From Plazaster borealis (taxonomy: Eukaryota > Echinodermata > Asteroidea > Forcipulatida > Labidiasteridae), in NCBI GenBank assembly GCA_021014325.1, contig CM037457.1, forward strand, positions 10,544,538 through 10,608,537: a DNA stretch of 64,000 nucleotides. Direction: 5' to 3'. Shown here in pieces: positions 50,649-64,000 of this stretch. The notes under the pieces are model-generated. The model made no database searches, was not told the origin of the DNA, and saw only the letters and a list, made by a program, of their open reading frames with translations. Position numbers and translations under genes: made by a program. Position 1 is the first letter of the stretch. The number at the start of each line of letters is the position of its first letter.

Positions 50649-52609
50649 ATAGACTGGGGTAAACAAAACACGACTCTGTCTCGTAGGGAAATGCAAAGTA
50701 CACATTGTGACTTGATACGCACATTAAATGTACTGTGTATCTTCAAAACAACAACAATGATTACACACGCATATTTCAGTGCCCCCAATGCAATCAAGCA
50801 AAATCAAATTTGGTTTAGATTGAGCGGTGTATCAGGAAACGGCTGTCTGAAAACGAAATATCAACGATTTTACGCGTGACTGACCGAAATTATACTGAAC
50901 AAATCTAATACTCCTAGAACGACCACCCCATGATCAATTTCCAGCGCAGATAATTGTTATCTTAATCAGGACAGTCATCGGCTTTATCCAATGGCCTCTA
51001 GCAAATAGCTAAATAGAAATGTTCACGTTCATGACTACACATGACTGAGGTTAAGAAGTGTCTCTCTCCCTAGGTCTTTCAGCTCTCCGGGATGTTTCAA
51101 ATGGATGTATTTCCAGAACACCCTCATTAAACCAGTTTAAGCTGCTGCATGTATGTGCATTCTTAATTAAACAAGGACTAGAGGGCAAAAGGTTCATAAC
51201 AATTAAGTGGTAGTGGCCTCCGGTGAGACCATACCGAAGTGTTTACCAACGTTTGAAATAATGTTACAGCCCGAGAAGATAAAAACAGGAGAGATGACTA
51301 TCGGAAGAAGGTCATCGAACAGTCGGCAAAGTCGTCATCGACTGTTGTTACCAACGATAAAAGGGGAAGCAAAGATGACGACAGTGCAAACATTTGCTGC
51401 CTCTTTATGTCGTTATGATTAGAGATATTAAGGTTTGGTTTTAATCGATAGCTAATGGAGGCAACGCACTCGAAATGTGAAGTTCTTGACAGTTGATGGA
51501 TTATGAAAGATACGGTAAGGATACAGAACAAATCTAACGCTAAACGTGCGGCTTGATTTTCTTTAAATGTCATATGTTACATTCTAGCCACGAATATCTG
51601 ATTTTCTCATCAATGAAACACTGCACCAAATGGTCTGTATGAACATATTAAAAACAAGTTTATTTATATGCAAACACTTATTATATAAACAGGCCTTTAT
51701 TCTATGCATTTGAAGGGCGTTTCTGGCTCTGTTAAAATTAAAAGGTACAATTTATATGTTTCTTGTTAAACTCAACCCGTTCTCGCGTCTAAAATAATAT
51801 TAATTATGCAACGTACAGTATGCCCATGAAAGCTTGGGTGATTTGAACCAAGACAGTGGGCATTTGGCTTGCCAACACACAGGTGCTTTGGTAGTCAATA
51901 AAGCCGTATGCACGCTTCGAAAACGCAAAAAAAAATTAAAAAATCAAAAAAAAATCAGATGAAGTTCATAACCCACACCACTTTCATAGATGTTTTTGAG
52001 GTGTTCTCTTACAAAGGGTTGAAATTGCTGTTGCTCTCCCTTGAAAAATATTACTGATTACTTAGAAGGTAATGAACTTAGCAGTCAGTATATGCACTCT
52101 ACATATTGAAAGTGTGCCTCTTATAAAAATAAAGTAGTACCGGTATAGAATAACATCATGCGGAAGCACATACAAGACGGTGACCGAACTTTTTAAATTA
52201 CTTTCGGGAACTGACAAGGTTGTGTTAATTTTTCTTTCTGGATTTCAAGAGATGAGGACAAGGGGGGACATGGCAGTAACATGTTCGGTAAATTTGATCC
52301 CTCGGCTGAATTAATTTGTTTTTCTTGATCAAGTGGAAGGGGCCAACATTGCACTCCAAATATCGGGAAATAGGACGCGAACAGGCTAACTTCTTAAGGT
52401 CAGCCAAAAGGTTAGCATACAATCGAAGTGATAGGAAGATTCGAACTTCATAAGGATTGACTGACAATCGCGACAGAGAGTTCTCTAAAAAGTCTTAACT
52501 CAAACTGGCCACCCGATGGAAGCACTCCCGATCTTCTGTATTCTTTTTAAAAATTGTGATCTGTGTATCGCAAATTACACTGGTCAGATTATACCGTGTA
52601 TTATTAAAC
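50649..52609. other. Intergenic, no supported gene
   Basis: No recognisable gene or repeat; short frames only. Confidence 0.45.
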
Positions 52610-52978
52610 TTAAAGGAATGTTACAGAACTGGTAACTAAAATTTTCTTTAAGATCACAGATTTACATAAAACTTACGCAGTCTAATGATGACGATAGTAG
52701 AAAACATCCCTAGAAATATTTCTGTCTGAAATGCCATATTTGATGAGAAATAAATAAAACTAATTTCCGATTGGAGTTTATCGCTCATGAGCGTTTTATT
52801 CATGCATTGTATAACACATGCAAATGTGTAATCGGTTTTTCACCATTTTTTTCTCGTGAACCAGATGGCCGATCGATCTCAAACTTCTACAGGTTTGTCA
52901 GTTTATGTATTATGGTGGATTATATAAAGTGCTTAACTGTTTTGTTAGCAAAAACCAATTCTGTAATGTTCCTGTAAA
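52610..52978. repeat. TTAA-type MITE, copy E
   Basis: Left end TTAAAGGAATGTTACAGAAC then TGGTAAC; right end CCAATTCTGTAATGTTCCTG is its inverse. TTAA is intact on the left (52610-52613) and decayed on the right. The interior carries a 'cgctcatgagcg' dyad near 52781-52794 and a 'cttctacaggtttgtcag' block resembling the interior of the other copies. Confidence 0.75.
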
Positions 52979-55784
52979 ACGTGTTTTTATTTTCAGGGTA
53001 CAGTACGACATGGCAGCATGTTTGCATTTCCCTGTATACCGGTATCTCAAGAAGCTACCTTTAATTTTACATGAAACAAGCAAAATGTGAGTTGGCTCCC
53101 ATAAATGAACATATAGTAAACACCATGCATGTTTTTTAACCAAAGTGTGTGCCTTTAACATGAAACCTATATTCACAGCCCAAAATAATGTGTTTGTTTT
53201 TATAAAGACCCTTTATACAAAATGAATGGCAGCCGCCTAGGTAAAATAGTTCTGAAGTTACAACCCAAAGGCAAACGTTCTAGACACTGATCAATTTGAG
53301 TGACACTGGCCATTGGAGAATCAATAGAATTGTTGAAAATGCTTGGGTTCATTAAACGGAAGCACTCTGTATTTGTTAGGATGGCAATGATACCTGCTTG
53401 AGGATGGGTGTGTATAGGCTAGGGGATGGGGGCTGGTAAAGGGTATATGAAAACCATACATAAACAAACATCTCCAAAATGTGTTCGATTAATACACGGG
53501 TAGCTTTGTCATTTGGGTTTCCGATTACAACTTACTTGATGCAGGATAAACCATGAAGTAACTAGAAAGGTGACCGTCTGGTATAGTGAACTTTATCACT
53601 TAACTTTAACATGATAGGCCTACATAATGAGTTGCCTTTCACGTATTTTCATAACATGGCATCAAATCAGCTGGAAACCATTCATTAAAAAACAGTTTAC
53701 TTTCTTTATTTGAGCTAATTAATCTTTTTGAATTTGTCAGTGCTCATTCAATTTAAATTCCTTTAAAAGATAATTTGAACGAGACGGAATGCATGCAGAA
53801 CGTTTATATATTTCATTGGTGATGCCCGATGCAGCCGCAATTCCGCTACACACTGAGAATTTGATATTTACGCTCGACATAATTTCAACACGATATCCTC
53901 ATATCTCAACGATAAAGCTAGCGCGACCAATTTCAGTCTTCCGCCTTGTTGCGCCGACCCACAGAGCTCAGTGCTACATGACTGATTCACATGGACGTGC
54001 ATTTGTCAGATTTGTTTACACTTCCGTTGTCACACGAACATAACTAAGGTGTGACATTCATCATTCATCTAATAAATATGTGACGCATAAACAAAGAGGA
54101 TTTCCCCCACCTTACCTTCTGTACATTTTAAACACATTTTTTGATGTATGCCTATATAGTCCAACATTTGTATAAATATAAAGCCTTTTTACTCGTGTTT
54201 AGTAATAAAATATGTCTGCTTGTAGCATTCCAAAGGAAGGTAGGCCTAAGTAATGATTCAAATATGCTGTTGTTGTGTATTGTCAATTGTTATGATAAAA
54301 TAAGTTCGAATATCAAAGAGTCACTGCAAATTATAGTAACGGATTGAACCAAGTATCAAAGGGTTGGAACGCACAGTCGAATTTTCGAATGCTTATGTTA
54401 AACCATGGAGGTAGGAATTAGTTCCTACCAGAGTACCTCCTTGGTTATATATACGTGCAAACTATTCACATACAAAATTTGAGTTCATCACTCTTGAATG
54501 CGAGGAAGACTTGACTTTTTTAAAAAATAAAGCCATGCTCCTAAGATTCCCCCAATTGGTTATAGACTATGTAAGTTGACCTCGAGAGCGTACGCGTTTT
54601 TGAGAGAATCTTGACTTCCGGGCACCTCAATAGCAGCCACAACGTGTATTGTGGCAACCGTTTTTAAAAAGAACTTGTATTGTGCTCTTTTAAATAAATT
54701 TCATCCATTGAACATGGTTTGAATAAAAAAAACTTTATTTAGAAATTGTAAATTGTAAAAAATTTCGCACTATCTTGGAAAATATAAGCCGACCCTAATT
54801 TGTGCTTCACGTTTGGCTAAAGGCCGTGCAAGAGACTGTGCAAGTCTCGCGCGTATTCGAACTTCCGGGACCATTGTGTACCCAACCATCGGAGTTTTAC
54901 GTAGGCGAAATTTTGTTTCGTCAATTTATTTTAGTTTAACGTAGTTTATGACCATGAACATTATATATGTTGTTGGGAATGTAATACTTAGTGAAAAAAA
55001 TTATGAAAGTAAAATCAATTCAACAATAATACGAAGAAAACCCGAGAATTAAACTTGACCTAAGCTTCCGGTTACTGCAAAGCCTTTTCATTGCAGTTTA
55101 TGGTTGGGAGGCGTCAATGTCCTAGGTATAAACTGGGTCAACCGTTAATGTTACGGCTGTGCTTTTAGTTAAGCATCTATCGGGCGTGGATTTACAAAAG
55201 TGTTTTTTTTTAAAGTTAAGATCAAATAAGCATCCTTGTCTCAGAGTTTTAATTTTATTTCAATAATAATTAACAAATTATTTGTGTATTTATTATAAAA
55301 GCTAAAACTGATATATGCAAAATATAATGAGTATTTTTGTTGTTCAGATTTGTTCCTTGATATAATTTAAAATAAAGATTTGATTTCAGAAATTAATATG
55401 TTCTTCGTTTAACGTTTTTTCTCGTTCAGTTGCACAGTCTATAAAAGGCCATCGTCGTGATCCTTGACGTACCGGTACGGTATACGCACGCAAACTGGAG
55501 CAAGCTGCTACCTTTAGTAGTAGTATACGGTACCCAAACTGAGCGAAATTAGGACGTCGTTGTCCCGGCGACTCCATAATACAACATCCCGCAAAATCCT
55601 TGCGACACAAGGTCTGTTTTAAGTAAAGAAGCACTTAAACCGATTTAAAATATCTAGTCGGCGTAAATTCGCAATTTGACATTTAGAGCCGGATATTGGA
55701 GGTCGAGCAATGTTGTTTTTGTTTCTCATAAGTTTCCCACGAAAGCGTAAGAGGAACATTGAGAGCTAGAGAGAAAGAAAATTA
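52979..55784. other. Intergenic, no supported gene
   Basis: No coding exon supported. A small hairpin, GGTAGGAATTAGTTCCTACC at 54410-54429, is nested in a longer imperfect dyad (AACCATGGAGGTA ... TACCTCCTTGGTT), probably a tiny MITE. Confidence 0.5.
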
Positions 55785-56025
55785 AAGTAATAATTGTGAC
55801 TTTCATCTCATAGTTATGACTTTTTATCTCATAATTATATTCCTTACATATCCCATAAATATGACTTAATTGGCACAAGTCATAATGATGACTTATGCTA
55901 AATCATAATTATGAGATATAAGTCATAATTTTTTCTAGTTCATAATGGAAAAGAAATCTTAATTATGACTTATACCAAGTCATCATTATGAGATATAATT
56001 CATAAATATGACCTTTTTTCTCTCT
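55785..56025. repeat. Degenerate minisatellite of ATAATTATGACTT / ATCTCATA words
   Basis: About 240 bases in which TCATAATTATGA-like and AGTCATAA words recur on both strands (for example at 55905, 55918 and 55960). Units are irregular and self-complementary. Confidence 0.7.
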
Positions 56026-57486
56026 CTCGGCTGAGCAAATTGTTAGTCGTGATTTTCAAATTGATATTTCTTGACCAATATTTTTCTCTAACCTATAACT
56101 TATGATCTAGGTCACCGTGGGGAAGTTTTTAGCCGATTGTTTCTGAAAACGATTGTTCTGAAGAAATCGCTGTATCGCCTATATAACACACACATGAACC
56201 TGTTTAACCTTATGTATAACCTCCTATTTAGTATTTGAGATGCACAAGAAACAGCATTGTGCAAAATGTTCAGCCGATCATTGGAGAGGTGGAACATTGA
56301 CCCATTAGGATGGATACAACTTCTGAACTATTTTGATAACAGAATGCACTCTTGAATTTATTTTTTACGATGAAAGCAGCTGCATAGGCTAAATAGCCTG
56401 TAAAAAAACCCACCTCTGTTTTCGAGATAGTTTATTGAAACTATGATGTGCAAAGTGTTTGATTTCAGGAAGGTTAAAGTATGAAAGCATTTACTAGTAA
56501 AATTCATTTTTATTTGTGGATAATCAAAGTTATACCTTTACATTACGTCTCTGATTGCACTACAGTGATCACATTAAGATTGGCTTTAAGACTTTAAGAC
56601 CTTAAGATTTATATCATAAGCTCGTCAGTAAAATGTTTGATAAGGTTGGCTTCAATTTTCTGCGTATTCAAGAGTCAGGACGAAGGATGAGTGGTTTAAT
56701 GAGGGTCTGTTATGTGGGACACACCTGCTGTGCTAACGTCGACTAACTAGGTCTTATTTGTAGACGGATGTGGAAAAAACTATGAACAAAAACAATGGAC
56801 GAGGTCCTCTAGAGAGTTGATAATAAAGCAGTGCCCGTGGCTGGAAAGCACATGAAAAACACGTAGTGTTTGTTTATAGCTCATCATAAGAGTACTTGCA
56901 CACTTTAATTTCAAGAAATACCCCAAGTACTTTTTCGTATTGCATCCTAAGCTGTGGTAATTTGGAAAAGTCAGTGCCTGATCAGAATTGGACCCCAAAA
57001 TAGGTTTTTAACCGAAGTAAAATAAGTACTATCATTCAAAGACATTATCACGCTGTTTGAAAATTCGTTCGACAAAACAGACCAATCTGGAAGTTAAAAA
57101 CAATATTTCTCAATTTAAGAGACTTATGAGCAATGTAAACCACCTTAAGATATTTTGTTAACAGGAAGGACATCTTGGTACATCCGACCGGGCAATATAT
57201 CCGGTGCTTGAAGCTGCATATATTCCAATAAAAACTCATCAGCGTGACGCCAATATAAAACACTCAGGGCGTGCCGACATAAATATAGATACAACTTTAA
57301 CGTTTGCAGAACCTGCTCAGAGACTAGACATAGCAATACATGTTTGTTCACCAACCTCGGTATATGATAATTATATACATTGCTGACTGCAAGAAGTCTT
57401 TGACTGAGTTATGTAGCATGTATATGTGCACTTTGCTATATTCAGACATTTATGATGCATAATATATGGAGAGAAGACTTTTTGAG
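56026..57486. other. Intergenic, no supported gene
   Basis: Nothing recognisable beyond short random frames. Confidence 0.45.
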
Positions 57487-57730
57487 TCACGGTGTAACAA
57501 AGACACCAACTGGTGTCTCGGTTACGCGTGAAACTGTCGGCTTTTACTTCTTGGCCTACGTTTGAAGGTTTTCATTGAAAATAGCTGAATTACAGTAAAA
57601 CAATGATGTTTACATATTACCCTTTGAAATTTAAATTTTCAATGAAAACCTACTAATTTATGGCAAAAAAGTCACAAGTTCCCACTGTAACATGAAACTG
57701 AGATATCGGTGTCTCCGTTACAGCGTGATG
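57487..57730. repeat. Imperfect foldback MITE
   Basis: Left end TCACGGTGTAACAAAGACAC answers the right end GTGTCTCCGTTACAGCGTGA, and inner arms AGGTTTTCATTGAAAAT and ATTTTCAATGAAAACCT pair around the centre. No target duplication was settled. Non-coding. Confidence 0.65.
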
Positions 57731-60700
57731 GATAGTTTTGGATCGTATATGAAAACAAAAAATCTGATTTGAGAAATTGAAGTTATACATTAAACGTATG
57801 AGCTATCCCCACAACTTAAACATGCATAGAATATAAAAAGTACAATATTTTGAGATATGACACCATGTCACGCTTTGGCCCCCTTATTTATGGAAAGACC
57901 CAAATACATATTTTACCTTTCAGATGTATAGGTTTTGGCTTTAAAATAATATTTAATTATTCCAATCAATTCGTTAACCGGTGATAGAAATGGTTAAAAT
58001 ATAATTCGGTTTCTACAGTTATCATAAACGGGTATCAGGGTAGCAGTTTCTGTGCATTCGTGTAAATTGTTGAGCATGGATTAACACAGGGTTTTTTTAA
58101 ACAAAAGAAACTCTTAATGCTATACAAAAGCAAAACCTAAAGTATTTTTTTCCTCGTCGTGAAAAGATAGGTTTAACTTTTCAATTTTGTTTAGTGTCAT
58201 TGTCACAGATTAACGGTATATCTCCCCAAATTGATGGCACAGTAGTTTGTTTTTGTGTAGTGATGCATGCCAAATAGAGCAGTGTTTTGCAAACAGGCCT
58301 TTTTTAAGTGTCGAAGAGAGAGAAATTACATTTGTTCAATTTATGACTTGATCCTGTTGCTTAGCATTCCCCTATACCCCATGAAAAATATCACATTTCA
58401 TTCGACATAAAGCGATTGTTGAAACCCCCTTTTTCGGAGTAGGAGTCCTATCTAAAGCAAGCATGGATATTTATACCAGTCCGCGTTGTACGTGCTCAAG
58501 GATAAAAACAGTTTCTATGGTAACGGTTGGATTCCAACTGACTGCTTCTAAATACATGATCGATGTGACTTATCTCAAGGTGGGAGGCGTTCGTAAAGCC
58601 TCATACGTTTTTTTGAACGATAAAAGGACTATTGTTTTCAACATGTAAACAAAATAAATTTAATTATAAAACAGATACTTTCGATCCCCACAACAAACTG
58701 CACAGTACCAGGACAGCAGCTCAAAGCAAATCCAAATTATTTTCCCTTTCCAGGATTCAACTATCTGGTTCTTTCTGTTTAAAAACACAAACATCTTTAT
58801 AAGACACTCTGAGACATTCGCTAAAAAGGAAACAGCACGTTTCAATGAATCTGACAATTTTGCCACTCGCTTCGTGACTTAGCAGAAGCTTTTAGAGTAC
58901 AAACTAATGATTTTGAAAGACACACATGCCTATCTGCCAAAATGGCAAATGACACACACATTGCAGCAAACAAATTGATCAAAAAGAGAAATTTATACGA
59001 ATGAAAATATGTGATAGCATTACAGATGAGCAAAGGTCACGTTCTTCTGTGCGAGACGATGGACAGGTGTTTTTTTTAAGGAAGAAAATCTCTTTTTTCT
59101 CGACTAAATAAAGTATTATTTCCGGAAGGCTACATTCTACTTTTTTCATCGATTCTTGGCTACTAACACTCACAGCCGGTTCCTCAGAGTAGAGTAAATG
59201 CAACGATAGAGGAGAAGCCTACTAATGGACTGAATCGAATCTAGAACCAATCAATTGCTGGATGGAGCAAGGCTACCTTGCATACACATGTGTAACCTAA
59301 ACGTGACTATTAGACGTCATTATTATCACCAAGTTAGCAACAAAAAAGTAGACAATTGCAGTGAGTGTATATAGGGCTAATGAAAGTACCGCACCTTTCT
59401 GATATTAAGGGTTCTGTCAATATCGTTGTTGATTTCAGTACACGAGTAATTTCCTTTCTCAACAAATAAGTTTATTTGATAAAAACGTTAGTTTTTTTTA
59501 TGATTAAGGCGTAAACGATTGCTTACGGAAGATGATCTTTTACTTCAGCCGTAATCTCTATTAATTAAGTATCTATATATTATAATATCAATCTTTCGCC
59601 GAAAAATTACTACAGTGGCAATAGTATTCCACACACCCTCAGTAAAAAAAGAAAATTCTCACGTCCGATTACTGAACCTTTCACTTATTTTTTGTTCCAT
59701 TGAAATCGGTAGGAAAATATCATGAACTCCAGCTGGTCCAATGAAGAATCCCAAATTAGTCAACCAATGTGTTTTCCATTTAAATTATTGGGTTAGCTTT
59801 CACGGGAAAAATCAATGTGCTTCTTAAAACCAACTCAAGGGTACAAGCTGGTAAGTGGAACAGCTGCTTGAGCAGGACAACAAGTATACGGTAGATGCTT
59901 CGACGTGCCATTTCTAACTTTGAGCACTTTCTGTGAAACACAGACATAGGCTTAAATCAATTGACTGCCAGCGGAAGGGAACAAAATACAAGCCAAAGAA
60001 AAGCATCTTAAACCATACTTGTATCCCGACAATTATGACACTTAATCTCCCATCAAATTTCCGGCTGATGGAAGTGCTCCCATAGGGATGCCGCTTCTGT
60101 GCCAAGGCAAATGCTGCGTGAGGCTGCCCTTTTTGCAGGTAGTTTTAAAGGTGTTTTCTCTGTTGGGAAAGTTTCTTTAAAATGCAATGAAAACAAAGTG
60201 ATTGACTTCAAGTTACATTATGTTGCACGGTTCAAACAGGCCGACGGCATGACCGCAAATGAAGTTATGAAACAACTTAAGTTCATCCCAAAGTGCGAGC
60301 AATTACATTATTTATCTAACCATTTACAGTGAAGAATACTCGCTGAAATTAGTTAAAATGATTGCCCATTCTATCATAGATTTTTGATCCGTCTCTGAAT
60401 TGCAAAAACGTTAAAATATATATACACACACATTTATATTATATGGAAAGAAAACAGTTTTTACGGATATAGTTTTGATAGTTTGAGTGGTCTTAGCTTG
60501 CGAATGAAATATAAATGGCCACCAACTCTCCTTTATGTATCGCCAGGGAAAACATTGTTGTATGTATTTTCCTTATCTGATTTTTGAAATAAAAACTCAA
60601 TCATTTTTATTGTCGCTTCATAGGTTGCATGGTAAACTTGGGTTTGATCCCTGGCTACACGACAGTTTAACGGTTGTGTGGCTTCTGACTGGCACTCCCG

Positions 60701-60740
60701 AAAAAAAGATATTGACAAAATAGAGAGACCGCCAACATAC
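57731..60740. other. Intergenic, no supported gene
   Basis: A plus-strand frame near 60111-60332 reads more protein-like than average but has no recognised family or splice partner, so no gene is called. Confidence 0.45.
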
Positions 60741-60742
60741 AT

Positions 60743-60830
60743 GAAGAGCTCAGTTGGTAGAGCGCCGGCACGTTAATCCGGAGGTCGTTGGTTGAAATCC
60801 CGCTGTAGTCAATTTTTCTTTGTTCAACTC
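60743..60830 (+). repeat. tRNA-derived SINE
   Basis: The D-arm/box A-like GAGCTCAGTTGGTAGAGC (60747-60764) and the box B-like GGTTGAAATCC (60790-60800) are spaced as in a tRNA. The anticodon-like arm CCGG..GTTAA..CCGG would carry GTT. The acceptor stem does not pair, and it runs into a T-rich tail, so this is a SINE head rather than a working tRNA gene. Confidence 0.7.
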
Positions 60831-63763
60831 CAAATCATTTTTATTGAGAATACATTTTGCGAAACTACAGGTGTTGTTTTCAAAATTCAGGTAAATTACA
60901 CCCTTTCTATCAAATCTTACAGTGTAGAAGGGAAGTATTTTGTTACACAAACGTTAATGCTACTCCTGTATATACATGTCCATCAATTTGTTAACAAAAT
61001 TTCTTCGAAATTAGTTTCAGCTATAAGTATACTTCAAGCAAATAGGCATAGACCTAGCGGTTCAAAAGCCTCCAGATTAAAACAAGAAAAAGAAACGAAG
61101 AAGGAAAAACAATTAAACAAACAAACAAGTCACTTGGAAAGATTGGGGATCAGCATATGCCTATAACAGTGTTTGCTATGAATACAGTGTGGTCTGTTTG
61201 CAGACAGCAACTCTTATGTATCAAATAACGGCCTAATTATAGTGTCTTAACAAGATAGATAAATCACAGAAGGCCACCCCATGGGTAATGATCCATCGGA
61301 GTAGCCACGGGGAGAGGTGGGGTGAGGGGGGAGGGGGCGTGCCCCACAAAAAAATCAAGATACAAGTATAGTGCCCTCAAAAAATAAAATAAAAGGTTAA
61401 CGAGTATGCACGACACAACCACACCATTAAAACCATGGCGCTACCCTTCTCCCCCCGAACTGAAATAAAATGCCCCCCAACCGTGAAAAATCCTGGCTAC
61501 GCCATTGGCTGATCAATTTCTAAACTATTTTTCTGCGTAAAGCCCAAAACTTTGTATGCTGTTAAGCTAAATACAAATTGTGTAAAGTATGACGCACAAG
61601 TTATAGGGACCGAGCCTATCTGGCGACATCACAATTTTTCATTTAAATGATAATCTGGCGGTTATTTATGTAACGAGATGCTATTTAAGGAAGGATCTGC
61701 GTAGCAGAGCCGTAATATAGGGTAACATTTTAGTGGCAAAAGGGGGTGCACCATTTTTTCTAGGGGGGCACTTCTAGGCTGGGTTTCCGTTTGCCTTTTT
61801 CTCAAACAAGCCTCTTTTTCAGATATAATATTATTTGTATACATCTCAATGCAATCAGTCTTCATCAAACTCGTTCTATGTTACAAACTATAGGCCACAG
61901 AACTTCTGGTATACATTGATTGTGTGAGCCATTTTAAATTGGAGTGACATATTCTAATCGTCGTTGTGTGTTTTTACGCCCAATGTCACATTCTAGCTTG
62001 TGGTCCCATTATCACAAGTAGATTTCTCGCTCCTGTTTGACCTTCCCAAGAAAAAAAGGCTGTTGATTTGACTTCATGTATTTATTATTTGTATTATAAT
62101 AGGCTAGATCCTGTGTAATTCCTTCACTTGCGTGCCTTTCAGCTTTTTCTCTTTTAAAAAAATGGACCAAATGGGTCTTTATTATATTTGATTTACATAC
62201 CGATACCTCTATCGTTTTATTGACAAGTTGAGCGTGCGAAGGAACAAACCCCAATCTTTATAAACACATAAAACGGTACAAATTTTGCCTTTTATCATGA
62301 AAATGAGTATTCTAAGCCACACTAAGACCCTTTAGGGAAAACCTTTAAACTATGACCTATGAACTATCCGATTTCTAATCACCAATGGGCATGTCAATTC
62401 CAGGACCGAAGGCGAGCACTGATCGTTACTGATGCTATCGGGATGCGTATATTCCCACATCACTCTCCACTGATGGTTTTTGCTGAATCCTTGTATGTTA
62501 TAGATCTTTGTCAGTTGATAGTAACGATCCAGCATGCTCACTTGAGATACAGATGATAGTGGAATGGGAAGTGCCTATGATTGTACCTTCCAGGTTTTTT
62601 CGTTTGTTTTTTTTTCTTCTGCTTTTATCAAACCAATGAGAAACAAGTAACTTTATTCTGCTTTATTTGCAGAGCTCCCTTGCGGACATGTTGACGAAAG
62701 ACAATTTTAAGATAGATGAACTTGCGAATAGTACAATACTTTCTTGTATGGAACATACTGAGCAGTTCGTATACAAATTTCCCTTCAAGCTTGGTCTTCA
62801 AATAGACAATTACTTGGAAATAATATGTATTTTGCTGTAATTTGAAACTGTTTATCTTAGACGGGGATCAATGTAAAGCCCTGACATTTAGGACGTATGC
62901 GCAGAAATGAGAGTGAAAACTATAAAAGACAGAACCGGAACTGTAAGACGTGTGGATTAGGCATAACCCCCAAAATCCCGATCGGCCTGTTCAAGGGAAC
63001 ACACAATTTACTTTCCTGATGTATATCTAGTTTGCATATTTGCGTGAAATTCAGGGTATAGAATTAATACGCCAAAAGCCACAAGGGAAATTGCAAATTG
63101 AGTTTTTGGGTGGGAATGGAAATTAAACGCTAGGCCTACCAATCAATGAACAGAAGTGTCAAACGGGTATAATGTCAAAACCATGACACGGAAATTAGTT
63201 GAGCCTGAATCGAACGGGGCTAAGAGGTTGCGTAGATCGATCACCGGTTGGATAACTATAGGGTTCAGATTATGAATTGAAGGTTCAGTTTAGCACAGGG
63301 AATCAGTTTATACTTTTATGTATAAAAAGAGTTCATTATTTGAAATGGCTCCAGGACAAACTGAATGGACGAGAATGCAGAGACACATAAAGATGACAAG
63401 TCTTCATCAAGGATGTGCATGTACCAAAAGTGAACCTTCACAAAAACACACACATTTTGAAGTACCCCCAATGAAGCACAACGATGTGTTACGATGGGTA
63501 CTGTACTTTGTGTCGACCATACTCCTTGATTATCACAAGGCAAGGTACGTAATTTTTTTGTTTTTGTTTCAATATTATTTCCACAAAACATTGCCACAAT
63601 ATTATACTAATACATACAGGTATATATAAATGATAGAAAGAAAAAAAATAAACTGGCGGAAAACGCGTGGAGGCAAGGCCCAAAAATAAGCCAGGTAGCT
63701 TGTAGCGGCTTGCCTTTACATAACAAAATAGACAAACTAAAGGTAAATGCTTAGGACAAAACA
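60831..63763. other. Intergenic, no supported gene
   Basis: A G-rich then C-rich stretch at about 61300-61490 includes GGGGGGAGGGGGCGTGCCCC and a 'cctggctacgccattgg' word that looks repeat-derived. Otherwise AT-rich, no gene recognised. Confidence 0.45.
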
Positions 63764-63812
63764 CAGACGAAACAGACAGACAGACCGACCGACCGGCAGA
63801 CAGACAAACAGA
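63764..63812. repeat. (CAGA)n/(CCGA)n microsatellite
   Basis: Imperfect run of GACA/GACC tetramers; a second (CAGA)n run closes the window at 63981-64000 and continues beyond it. Confidence 0.85.
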
Positions 63813-64000
63813 CCTGTTTAGGAGAGTGACATAGTGGGCATTCCACAGGTTGTGACTATGATCCCTTTTCTTTAACCTTTTCTGTTTTAAAAATTGTGGG
63901 CATGAGCCCACAACACAGGAGAAAAGCCCACAAGTACAGATCCTACTTACAAGTAGCCCCTCAATGTAGCTCTTGTAAGCTCAGACAGACAGACAGACGG

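Noticed and set aside
60111..60332. Possible exon
   Set aside because: Reads somewhat protein-like, but no family, no convincing acceptor/donor pair and no neighbouring exons.
60743..60830. A functional tRNA-Asn gene
   Set aside because: The D- and T-arm motifs are present but the 5' and 3' ends do not form an acceptor stem and the anticodon stem is imperfect; SINE is the better reading.

Overview
This is an animal (eukaryotic) genomic window, AT-rich, with sparse multi-exon genes, GT-AG introns and many short inverted-repeat transposon remnants. The gene content (transglutaminase, hemopexin-type matrix metalloproteinase, beta-microseminoprotein-like peptide, rhodopsin-family GPCR, ankyrin/SOCS-box adaptor) and the repeat families suggest a marine invertebrate deuterostome. 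An echinoderm, perhaps a sea star, is the best guess. That assignment is inference, because no species-specific marker was checked.

Layout. 1-10,280: no supported gene; several MITEs, including a near-perfect 385-bp palindrome (8598-8982) and a TAA-flanked element (9696-10100). 10,281-11,699 (-): an intronless ankyrin-repeat/SOCS-box (ASB-type) gene. 13,453-19,956 (-): a complete 14-coding-exon transglutaminase, 721 aa, with every exon junction in phase and the Cys-His-Asp triad intact. 20,000-29,200: no supported gene; about 1 kb of G/T-rich degenerate minisatellite, two GC-rich islands, an inverted repeat pair and a MITE. 29,215-36,235 (+): a complete 9-exon secreted, furin-activatable matrix metalloproteinase (509 aa) with one GC-AG intron. 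36,400-37,130: a composite of foldback, MITE and tandem repeat. 38,605-40,395 (+): a three-exon, ten-cysteine secreted beta-microseminoprotein-like peptide (99 aa) with a clear TATA/Inr promoter and a tandem repeat in intron 2. 43,172-44,371 (+): a single-exon class A GPCR. 44,372-64,000: about 20 kb with no supported gene; MITEs, a tRNA-derived SINE, microsatellites and unique AT-rich DNA.

Functional links are limited. The transglutaminase crosslinks proteins, the metalloproteinase degrades extracellular proteins and the small cysteine-rich peptide is secreted, so three neighbours act, or could act, outside cells in matrix or body fluid. Nothing in the sequence shows co-regulation. I found no CRISPR, no rRNA, no confident functional tRNA and no obviously new multi-gene system. 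The most interesting items are the lineage-specific secreted peptide gene, the GPCR with altered signature motifs, the GC-AG intron, and the nested transposon with its empty site preserved next to it.
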